This document shows positions 47,562-54,306 of a stretch of DNA of 64,000 nucleotides, piece after piece; the first letter of the stretch is position 1, and each line of letters opens with the position of its first letter. The notes under the pieces were generated by a model. The model saw nothing but the letters and a program-made list of their open reading frames with translations, had not been told where the DNA came from and searched no databases. A program made the position numbers and the translations under genes. The DNA lies in NCBI RefSeq assembly GCF_000196735.1, contig NC_014551.1, positions 3,901,001-3,965,000 of the forward strand, written 5' to 3'. Source of the DNA: Bacillus amyloliquefaciens DSM 7 = ATCC 23350 (GTDB lineage: Bacteria > Bacillota > Bacilli > Bacillales > Bacillaceae).

Positions 47562-48200
47562 TTATTTCCATTGTGCGATCGTTTCGATAGGGAGACGGTA
47601 GGAAGCATATCCTTCGTCCGCCGCTTTTCCGATTGACAAAAGCATAACCGGTACATAACGGTCTTTTTCCAGTCCGAAAACGTCGGCGATCTTTTCTTTG
47701 TCGTAGCCGCCGATCGGGTTTGTGTCATAGCCGTGCGCGCGGGCCGTAAGCATCAGCTGCATGGAAACGAGACCTCCGTCAATCAGAATGGTTTCACGGT
47801 TCACTTGCTCCGGCAGTTTTTCAAAATGTGCCGTCAAAGCAGCAATTTGTCTGTCTTTTACTTCCTGCGGCATATAGCCCAGTTCGACTGCTTTTGAATA
47901 AATTTCTTCTAAATATTCATCATTCTTCATATCTGCAAAAACCGCGATAACCGCAGAAGATGTGCTGACTTGTGTTTGGTTAAAGCTTGCAAGCGGTGCG
48001 AGTTTTTCTTTTCCTTCCGGGCTGTCAATTACGAGAAAGCGCCACGGCTGCGCGTTGACTGAAGACGGCGCTGTCGTTGCTTCTTCCAGGATCTGAGTCA
48101 TTTCTTCTTTGCTGATTTTTACGGCCGGATCATAATTCCGAATAGAACGGCGGCCTTTCATAATGTCCATAAAATCGTTTGTTTTCAGTTCTGTTTTCAT
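47562..48200 (-). CDS. Nitroreductase-family flavoprotein
   Basis: FMN-dependent NAD(P)H oxidoreductase of 212 residues. The N-terminal FMN phosphate motif is GRRSIRNYDP; SSVNAQPWRFLVID and GYDTNPIGGYDKEKI complete the family pattern. It is expected to reduce nitroaromatics or quinones. Immediately downstream of a MarR regulator, suggesting induction by electrophiles. B. subtilis ydgI-type enzymes are similar. Confidence 0.9.
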   Translation of the reverse strand: MKTELKTNDFMDIMKGRRSIRNYDPAVKISKEEMTQILEEATTAPSSVNAQPWRFLVIDSPEGKEKLAPLASFNQTQVSTSSAVIAVFADMKNDEYLEEIYSKAVELGYMPQEVKDRQIAALTAHFEKLPEQVNRETILIDGGLVSMQLMLTARAHGYDTNPIGGYDKEKIADVFGLEKDRYVPVMLLSIGKAADEGYASYRLPIETIAQWK

Positions 48201-48212
48201 GTGTAAACACTC

Positions 48213-48647
48213 CTATGCTTTCATATTCTCTATATTTTTCTGCATCTGTGATAATACGTTCTTTAACATACTGCGTTCTTCCGCGCTGACGCCGGCAAGC
48301 ATTTCCTTTATGAAACGCTCCTTCTCTTTTTTGGAAGTCTCAATTCTCTCCCGCCCCTGTTCAGTAAGCCTGACAAGTATGATTCGGTTGTCCTCGGGCT
48401 TCCGTCTTCTTGTGACCATTTCTTTGGCTTCAAGCTGTTTCAAGTGTCTTGTAACGGCTGCGCCATCAATATTCACCTTTTTCTGAAGATCGCTTTGGCT
48501 GATCTCATCAACGTGAAAGAGCACGGCGAGAAGCTCAAGGCGGGATTGGCTGATTCCGGTGCACGCTTCAAATTTTGCTCCGATCACTTTATGCAGTGAT
48601 TGAAGCTGATATAAAATCTCGCCTTCCTGTGAACAACATGTTGTCAA
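48213..48647 (-). CDS. MarR-family regulator
   Basis: Winged-helix MarR protein, 144 residues from TTG 48647 (MTTCCSQEGEILYQLQSLHK), which follows GGGGATGGG. An upstream TTG (48674) is less likely. Recognition region: ISQSDLQKKVNIDGAAVTRHLKQLEAKEM with wing RRKPEDNRIILVRLTEQG. The adjacent Cys residues near the N-terminus could sense thiol-reactive compounds (inference). First gene of a three-gene operon. Confidence 0.88.
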   Translation of the reverse strand: MTTCCSQEGEILYQLQSLHKVIGAKFEACTGISQSRLELLAVLFHVDEISQSDLQKKVNIDGAAVTRHLKQLEAKEMVTRRRKPEDNRIILVRLTEQGRERIETSKKEKERFIKEMLAGVSAEERSMLKNVLSQMQKNIENMKA

Positions 48648-48677
48648 AACCCATCCCCACTTTCTTATGCACAATTA

Positions 48678-48691
48678 ATTGACTAGTCAAT
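48678..48691. promoter_or_regulatory. Predicted operator of the MarR operon
   Basis: ATTGACTAGTCAAT is a perfect 14-bp palindrome 31 bases upstream of the proposed marR start, well placed for autorepression. Confidence 0.65.
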
Positions 48692-48753
48692 GTTTGATAC
48701 ATCAACAATATACATCCATCATTCTTTTTTTGCAAGTTTTTTCTCCTTTTTTT

Positions 48754-48781
48754 AAAAAAAGCTGCCGGTTAACGGCAGCTC
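48754..48781 (-). terminator. Terminator of the YitT-family gene
   Basis: GCTGCCG/CGGCAGC stem with seven Ts on the minus strand. Confidence 0.85.
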
Positions 48782-49660
48782 TTAATGATTATGAACTTTT
48801 CTGAAATTACTGCCTTTTACTTCAGCCACATCATAGACCGTCACAAAGGCTTGCTTATCAATGTCATTAATAATTTCCTTCAGTTTGGTTTCTTCCAAAC
48901 GGTTGATGACACATGTAATTTCTTTGAATTTTTCATGGGAAAAACCGCCGTATGCTTCTTTGTAAGTAGCGCTGCGGCCCAATTCCTCACGAATTGTCTC
49001 TACCATTAATGCAGGCTCGTTGGTGATAATCTGAAATGTTTTAGAACCGCTTAAACCTTCTTCAACCACATGAATAACCTTAGACGCAATGTAGTAAGCA
49101 ATGACGGAAAGCAAAGCGCCTTGCAGCCCGAACACAAATGAAACGAAAATAAACACAAAAATGTTTAAAAATAAAATGAGGTCGCTCGTGCCGAATGGCA
49201 ATTTCCGTGACAGCAGCACGGCCAGCATATCAATTCCATCTAAAGCGCCGCCGTTACGCAATGCCAATCCCATTCCCAAACCAAGAATAATCCCGCCGAC
49301 AACGGTGATTAATAGGGTGTCTCCCTCAATGATTGCCGGAGTGTGGTGGAAAAAAACCGTGCCCGCGGCAAGTGAAGCAATACCGATAATTGATAGAAAC
49401 GCAAAGTTTTTCCCGATTTGCTTATATCCTAACCAGACAAACGGTATGTTGATAGCCGCAATTAAGATCCCAAGAGGCAGATGAAACAGCTGTGAACCGA
49501 CAATGCTGAGTCCGGTCACCCCGCCGTCAGATACGCTATTCGGAATCAATACGGTTTCCAGCCCGTAAGCCGCTATAATTCCGCCGATAATGACCATAAT
49601 AGCCCGTACGATAGATTTTGCTCTGGATTTCTTACGTTTTTGTTTTTCGATTGTACTCAT
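48782..49660 (-). CDS. YitT-family membrane protein
   Basis: Protein of 292 residues: five or six membrane segments of the YitT type (GGIIAAYGLETVLIPNSVSDGGVTGLSIV; LRNGGALDGIDMLAVLLSRK) and a C-terminal cytoplasmic DUF2179 domain (FQIITNEPALMVETIREELG, CVINRLEETKLKEII). Several paralogues exist in B. subtilis (YitT, YpjC, YvjA, YxkD, YqfU) and none has a firm function. A short Lys/Arg-rich N-terminus precedes the first segment. Confidence 0.88.
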   Translation of the reverse strand: MSTIEKQKRKKSRAKSIVRAIMVIIGGIIAAYGLETVLIPNSVSDGGVTGLSIVGSQLFHLPLGILIAAINIPFVWLGYKQIGKNFAFLSIIGIASLAAGTVFFHHTPAIIEGDTLLITVVGGIILGLGMGLALRNGGALDGIDMLAVLLSRKLPFGTSDLILFLNIFVFIFVSFVFGLQGALLSVIAYYIASKVIHVVEEGLSGSKTFQIITNEPALMVETIREELGRSATYKEAYGGFSHEKFKEITCVINRLEETKLKEIINDIDKQAFVTVYDVAEVKGSNFRKVHNH

Positions 49661-49836
49661 CTCATTCCCCGCTTCAATTATTTTGTCTTATTTAAATATA
49701 CCATAATTGATACTTTTCGTTAAAAAACAAGCCTGTCAGCCGATTTTGAAGCAGGAACCAAAAAAGGTGATTTTACAGATAACGTATCCATTTATGACCA
49801 TTATCATTCAAAAACAGTAAAAGGAATTAACATCCA

Positions 49837-50289
49837 TTAATATTCTCTTTTGTTTCCCTTCTTCACATATTCCCAATCATGTTCTATATTTTTTCTCACC
49901 CGCTGAAGGAGGCTGAAAATGGTTTCTTTTTCTTCAGGCGTAAAGCCGGACAAGGCTACTTCCGCAGAGTGCTCTCCTTCTCTTTGCAATAACGGGTAAA
50001 CCTTTCTCCCTTTCTCAGTCGGGAACAGTTTTTTTATTTTTTTATTTTGATCATCAGGATGCTTTTCAATAAACCCTTGTATTTCCAGTTTCTTTATCGC
50101 TCTCGCCGCTGTTGTTCGGTCAACTTTAATCATTTCCGCCAATTTTTCTTGTATTATCCCCGGGTTTTCACATATTCGCACAAGATAGAGGTACTGCCCT
50201 TTGGTTAAGTCTAATTCTTTAAATTCAATATTGCTGATGGAATCCAATGCCCGTGCGATCATGCCGATTTCCCGCAAAATATCAGTCAT
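49837..50289 (-). CDS. MarR-family regulator
   Basis: Winged-helix MarR protein of 150 residues: LTKGQYLYLVRICENPGIIQEKLAEMIKVDRTTAARAIKKLEIQGFI with wing HPDDQNKKIKKLFPTEKG. Divergent from the acetyltransferase gene; a long palindrome between them is its probable operator. It resembles regulators found next to acetyltransferases in other bacilli. Confidence 0.9.
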   Translation of the reverse strand: MTDILREIGMIARALDSISNIEFKELDLTKGQYLYLVRICENPGIIQEKLAEMIKVDRTTAARAIKKLEIQGFIEKHPDDQNKKIKKLFPTEKGRKVYPLLQREGEHSAEVALSGFTPEEKETIFSLLQRVRKNIEHDWEYVKKGNKREY

Positions 50290-50308
50290 ATCTTTTCAAA
50301 CCCTTCGT

Positions 50309-50334
50309 ATTTTTATTGCATTTGCAATAAAAAT
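50309..50334. promoter_or_regulatory. 26-bp palindromic operator
   Basis: Perfect 12-bp arms (ATTTTTATTGCA and TGCAATAAAAAT) around TT, 20 bases upstream of the marR-family start and 75 bases upstream of the acetyltransferase start. Confidence 0.75.
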
Positions 50335-50409
50335 GTTTTATCGTTACTTCTATAAGACCACAAGCAAGCCGTGCAGTCCAGACTAATATGTGAAAAGGAT
50401 TGATTGATC

Positions 50410-50883
50410 ATGAAGATAAAAAGAATCACAACGGAAATTGATTTACAAACAGCTTTTGATATTAGAAAAACGGTATTCATCGAGGAACAGCAAGTACCTG
50501 AATCTGATGAATTTGATCAGTTCGATACGCTTCAGGAACAGTGCCGCCATATCTTGGTTTTTCATGAAAATCAGCCTGTCGGCACAGGACGCGTCCGCAT
50601 CGTAAACCATACAGGTAAGCTCGAACGAATCTGCATCCTGAAGCCTTACCGCAAATACGGATTAGGCAAAGTGATGATACGCGAATTAGAAAACATCGTG
50701 AAAGAAAAAGGCATCACTCAATGTAAACTGCATGGACAAACACATGCGGAAGGCTTTTATCACAAACTGGGCTATCAGACAAGTTCACCGGAATTTATGG
50801 AAGACGGCATCCCGCATGTCTTAATGACAAAAGAGTTGGCTTCGCCTAATGACAGTGAAACATCCGGATCCCTTCTTTTTTGA
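50410..50883 (+). CDS. GNAT acetyltransferase (YjcF/ElaA-like)
   Basis: Acetyltransferase of 157 residues with FDIRKTVFIEEQQVPESDEFDQFD, typical of ElaA/YjcF-type enzymes, then VGTGRVRIVNHTGKLERICILKPYRKYGLGKVMI (acetyl-CoA loop) and EGFYHKLGYQTSSPEFMEDGIPHVLM. Substrate unknown. The ATG at 50410 follows AAAGGA at ten bases. Divergent from and probably regulated by the MarR protein. Confidence 0.88.
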   Translation: MKIKRITTEIDLQTAFDIRKTVFIEEQQVPESDEFDQFDTLQEQCRHILVFHENQPVGTGRVRIVNHTGKLERICILKPYRKYGLGKVMIRELENIVKEKGITQCKLHGQTHAEGFYHKLGYQTSSPEFMEDGIPHVLMTKELASPNDSETSGSLLF

Positions 50884-50914
50884 TCTTTTAAAAAAAACGA
50901 ATCAGAAAGAAGAC

Positions 50915-50964
50915 GCTCCAGCAGCCCACAACCCTGAGGACTGGTTCCCATGGGGAGAAGAGGC
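50915..50964 (+). pseudogene. Remnant A of a second yyaL 5' end
   Basis: This stretch matches 54361-54411 of yyaL with six differences, including a 1-base deletion. One frame reads AHNPEDWFPWGEEAYL then stop, against [15 protein letters not shown] in yyaL. No ribosome binding site or full ORF remains. Confidence 0.85.
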
Positions 50965-50981
50965 CTATCTATAAAATAACG

Positions 50982-51008
50982 AAAGCCTTATACAGGGGCT
51001 TTTTTTCT
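50982..51008 (+). terminator. Terminator after the GNAT gene
   Basis: AAAGCC/GGCTTT stem with a short loop and seven Ts. Confidence 0.7.
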
Positions 51009-51088
51009 TACCCAGAAACAATTTAAAGCGGGCTTCACCCGAGTATAAAACTTTACTTGAAACGGTTATGCCTTGACAAATACAAATA

Positions 51089-51109
51089 CTTGAAATACGG
51101 TATTTCAAG
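51089..51109. promoter_or_regulatory. ArsR operator 1
   Basis: Perfect 10-bp arms CTTGAAATAC and GTATTTCAAG around one G, 36 bases upstream of the arsR-family start, inside the promoter region (TTGACA at 51073, TATAAT at 51121). Confidence 0.75.
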
Positions 51110-51144
51110 AAATACTGAAATATAATCGAATATGATGAAAGGAG

Positions 51145-51423
51145 ATGATTAAACTGACACACGAATCCGCTGTTAAAATATACAAAGCGCTCGGCGAATC
51201 AACACGTTTAAAGATTGTGAAGATGCTCACCGAACATTCAGAGATGGCTTGTTTAGATATGGGCACTCGTTTAAATATCACTTCCCAATCAACATTAACA
51301 TACCATTTAAAACCGTTGCTGGATTGTAACCTTCTATCCGTTCGAAAAGAAGGAACGTTTCGTTACTATCGTTTAAATCGCCAAGTCCTAGAGCAATATG
51401 CCCCCACTTTACTCAATAAATAA
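51145..51423 (+). CDS. ArsR-family regulator
   Basis: Winged-helix repressor of 92 residues (KIYKALGESTRLKIVKMLTEH, recognition region LNITSQSTLTYHLKPLLDCN, wing VRKEGTFRYYRLNRQV). The Cys in EMACLDMG sits where ArsR members often bind ligand or metal. ATG 51145 touches the AAAGGAG motif directly; CTG 51154 has normal spacing and may be the true start. Upstream of the hydrolase gene. Confidence 0.87.
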   Translation: MIKLTHESAVKIYKALGESTRLKIVKMLTEHSEMACLDMGTRLNITSQSTLTYHLKPLLDCNLLSVRKEGTFRYYRLNRQVLEQYAPTLLNK

Positions 51424-51451
51424 AGTGGGAAAATTCTTCACATCCATTATT

Positions 51452-51473
51452 TCAGTATTTATAGAAATACTGA
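51452..51473. promoter_or_regulatory. ArsR operator 2
   Basis: TCAGTATTT and AAATACTGA arms around a 4-base centre, between the regulator and hydrolase genes. It shares the GTATTT/AAATAC half-site with operator 1. Confidence 0.7.
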
Positions 51474-51515
51474 GAATACACTTACATAAACGTTAATTTG
51501 AAGGGAGTTTTAAAA

Positions 51516-52361
51516 ATGTCGACATTCTTCATACCAGAAAAGTCAGAGTTCGTAGAGGCAAACGGAGTTCATTTTGCTTATAGAAAATTTGGAAAAGAGA
51601 CAGGAACCCCTCTGGTTTGTTTAGTCCACTTCAGAGGAACAATGGAAAATTGGGACCCAGAGCTTATGGGGAGGTTGGCTGCAGATAGACCTGTTATCAT
51701 TTTTGACAATACCGGTATCGGTGAATCAAGTGGTGAAACGCCTTCTACTGTAGCTCAAATGGCTAAGGATGCTGCATCCTTCATTAACGCACTAGGTTTG
51801 AAACAGGTCGATATTTTGGGCTTTTCCCTTGGCGGCTTTGTAGCTCAAGAGTTAGTCATGCAGCATCCTGATTTAATTCGCCGAGTTATATTGGCTGGAA
51901 CCGCTCCTCGATCAGGAACCGGATTAAGATCCAGAAATGATGTACGTGAGGCCAGCACGGGGAATATAGAAGATGCTGATTCCGCCATCCAACAATTCTT
52001 GTTCCTATTTTATCGCCCAACTGAAACTAGCCGGGCACGTGGAATTGCATCATTAAAGCGTATTTTTGGCCAGAAAAAATTTAATAGTTCTTTGCAAGTG
52101 CTTAAAGCACAAAGTGAGGCAATAGCAGAATGGGCTAAACAAGGATCAGATCAGTCATATAAATGGCTAAACAATATTACGCACCCCGTACTCGTAACAA
52201 ACGGTATTGACGACGTTATGGTTCCAACAGAGAACAGTTATATTCTTACACAACATCTCCCTAACGCCCAACTCATCATTTATCCGGATTCTGGACACGG
52301 ACACTTGTTTCAATATCCTCACCTATTTGCCGAACATGCGAAGCTTTTTCTTGATGCATAG
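51516..52361 (+). CDS. Alpha/beta hydrolase
   Basis: Alpha/beta-hydrolase-fold enzyme of 281 residues. The nucleophile Ser is in DILGFSLGGFVAQEL, the likely acid Asp in LVTNGIDDVMVP and the base His in YPDSGHGHLFQ. HFRGTMENWDP provides the oxyanion-hole region. The ATG at 51516 follows GAAGGGAG. It is expected to be induced when the ArsR protein releases its two operators; xenobiotic or ester detoxification is plausible but unproven. Confidence 0.9.
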   Translation: MSTFFIPEKSEFVEANGVHFAYRKFGKETGTPLVCLVHFRGTMENWDPELMGRLAADRPVIIFDNTGIGESSGETPSTVAQMAKDAASFINALGLKQVDILGFSLGGFVAQELVMQHPDLIRRVILAGTAPRSGTGLRSRNDVREASTGNIEDADSAIQQFLFLFYRPTETSRARGIASLKRIFGQKKFNSSLQVLKAQSEAIAEWAKQGSDQSYKWLNNITHPVLVTNGIDDVMVPTENSYILTQHLPNAQLIIYPDSGHGHLFQYPHLFAEHAKLFLDA

Positions 52362-52419
52362 ACTTTAAATAAGTTTCACCGTTTGTATATAGTATGATGT
52401 CTTCATTAACAGCAAACCA

Positions 52420-52460
52420 GGGAGAATAATCTTGAAAAGATTGATTAGGATTATTCTCCC
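52420..52460. terminator. Hairpin after the hydrolase gene
   Basis: GGGAGAATAATC and GATTATTCTCCC perfect 12-bp arms around 17 bases. No T-run follows, so it may be a weak terminator or mRNA end. Confidence 0.55.
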
Positions 52461-52511
52461 GATATAATCTGAATAAGCTAATATTTAATATCCGATAATC
52501 AATATTCGTTT

Positions 52512-52562
52512 GAGCCGGTGCTGGTCAGCATCGGCTATTCGCCTTGTCATTGATGTCATGAT
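52512..52562 (+). pseudogene. Remnant B of a second yyaL 5' end
   Basis: Matches yyaL at 54435-54487: it reads EPVLVSIGYSPCH, stop, CHD against [17 protein letters not shown]. The TGG Trp codon between the two CH pairs is TGA. In yyaL this segment lies about 23 bases after the segment in remnant A; here the two are 1.55 kb apart. Confidence 0.87.
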
Positions 52563-52699
52563 TTGTTCTTAAAACAGGAAAGTCTACGAATAGTGTAATA
52601 ATACCTATATTATTAGTTAATATTACCTTAAATTTAACTTAATTCCCTTAATAATTAATAAAATACATCTTTCTTTTTTGTATAATTTTGAGTGATTAC

Positions 52700-53163
52700 A
52701 TGATTAAGGAGATGTTTGCATTATTAAAAGTTTTAAGTAAGTCATTAGTTATTATGATGACGATTGTATTTAGCTTTGCTGTTTTCTCAAATTCAATGAG
52801 CCAGTCAGCACACGCTGCGGTGGAGAATGAGTAAATTTAGGGAAAGGTTATAAAGCTAGATTTGATGAGCCTCATGATAAAAAGACTGGTAAATGGCATG
52901 TACATGTATACAATGGAAAAAAAGAAATTGCCAGTGAAAATATGGATGGAACAAGCCATGATGGAAGTCACTTATCAAAAGCACCTAAATCAGCAGTCAA
53001 GAAATTAACGAGTACTTCTCAATGGAAAAAGTATAAGAAAAAAGAAAATCAACTTTCTGAAGCTCGAAAACAAGTACATAAAAAAATCTGGTGGCAGATG
53101 GTAATTGATCCTACACCTCTTATTGTGTTAGCTGCGGCATTAGCCATTGCATTAGTAGCTTAA
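52700..53163 (+). pseudogene. Frameshifted secreted toxin-like gene
   Basis: The first frame (ATG 52700 or 52712) encodes a signal peptide, MFALLKVLSKSLVIMMTIVF and onward to SQSAHAAVENE, and stops at TAA 52833-52835. The adjoining frame is open from 52834 to 53163 and reads VNLGKGYKARFDEPHDKKTG, KWHVHVYNGKKEIASENMDG, TSHDGSHLSKAPKSAVKKL and a C-terminal membrane segment. The HVHVYN...DGTSHDGSH pattern recalls polymorphic-toxin C-terminal domains and SAR2788-type putative toxins. A one-base change near 52831 would rejoin the frames. It is followed by a possible immunity gene. Confidence 0.7.
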
Positions 53164-53187
53164 ATTAAGAAACGGAGATAAAGAAAT

Positions 53188-53598
53188 ATGAGAACTTTAA
53201 ACACGAGATTTAAACGTTTATTGAGATTAAGAGATTTTGAATTCTTTCAAGTGGAATTAAACGATGATGACAGAACTGCTTTTTTGTTATTCATTGATGA
53301 AAGATCGCTAGATTCTGAAGAAGATAATAATGTAAAAATATTTCTAATTTCCCATTTCGAGTTATCTGAATCGTCATATCAAGATGTACTAAGTTTTAAT
53401 GATGATCTTTTAGGTATGAAATATAATTGTTCATATGTAATGGACACTTTAACTGTTAAAGAGGAGTTTGATTTCGATTTTCCATTTGACATGCTTGCAA
53501 TTCGAGAGTATGTTCAAGAGTTATTGTCCACTTTAAAAATAGACAAAAAACTCCCTAAACTTAAAGAAACGGATTTTAATTATTTATCTCAAGAATAG
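53188..53598 (+). CDS. Putative immunity protein of the toxin-like gene
   Basis: Acidic cytoplasmic protein of 136 residues without a signal peptide (MRTLNTRFKRLLRLRDFEFF; many Asp/Glu; ends FDFPFDMLAIREYVQELLSTLKIDKK). It starts 24 bases after the toxin-like gene, nine bases after GGAG. The small acidic product, AT-rich composition and position are typical of immunity genes. The assignment is by context only; no family is recognised. Confidence 0.6.
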   Translation: MRTLNTRFKRLLRLRDFEFFQVELNDDDRTAFLLFIDERSLDSEEDNNVKIFLISHFELSESSYQDVLSFNDDLLGMKYNCSYVMDTLTVKEEFDFDFPFDMLAIREYVQELLSTLKIDKKLPKLKETDFNYLSQE

Positions 53599-53692
53599 TA
53601 AGTACGTTAGATAAAAAATAAATATTTAAGTTTAGTTTTGATTTGTCTTTTTGCAAATTGTATTTATCTGGCGATCTTGATATTGTGATAAG

Positions 53693-53737
53693 AAAACAGC
53701 AGATTTCTGAAGATTTCTGAAGGGGTCTGCTGTTTTC
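53693..53737 (+). terminator. Terminator of the toxin-immunity unit
   Basis: AAAACAGCAGA/TCTGCTGTTTT arms around a 22-base loop that contains a direct repeat (GATTTCTGAA twice). Confidence 0.8.
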
Positions 53738-53794
53738 CCGACAATGGATTTTTTTACATTCAGTAACATGTTATTAGTGCCACGCCTATTAGAT

Positions 53795-54195
53795 CAATAA
53801 TTCGGATTCTCCACATTCAATCTCATCTTCAATCTCTGATAATTTAGTTTCAGCTAAAGTTCTTTACTTCTGATTTCGTACATTCCCATAAAAAAAGAAA
53901 TAATACTCAATCATTTTTGATAAACTGCCTTCTTTTCTTTCAAAATTTCGTAGGTATTCTTAACTTCTTCAACGTCTTTTGATCTCAAATAAAAATTAAC
54001 ATTAGTTCGTGTCTAAAATCTAAAAGTTGATAATATAGGAGGAAGGACATCTTGCTTCATTTCGACTTCTTCTAAAAGGGTTCATTTCTGACTTCTTGTT
54101 TTGAGCTTCTTCAGTCTTTTTTTTCTTTATGGTTAAATACCATGAATTCAACTTAGATATTAAAACTTCATATGGAATCCTAACATAATTAAACA
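53795..54195 (-). pseudogene. Decayed rap gene fragment
   Basis: The minus strand reads RIPYEVLISKLNSWYLTIKK (about 54185-54120) then KKTEEAQNKKSEM, the characteristic Rap N-terminus. Further on are MGMYEIRSKEL (about 53890-53858) and, after a frameshift, AETKLSEIEDEIE (about 53845-53805), matching the Rap GMYE...AE.KL...D.IEKAEF region. Several stops and shifts interrupt it and the TPR part is gone. No phr follows. Confidence 0.72.
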
Positions 54196-54306
54196 TTATA
54201 CTATGTTTCCTTCCCTCTCTTTTAAGTAAATCGGCTAAGTTTTGTATTTATTTATAATTAGTGTGATAACCTAAATGTAAATAAAAAAACGAAAAAAGGT
54301 GATCCC

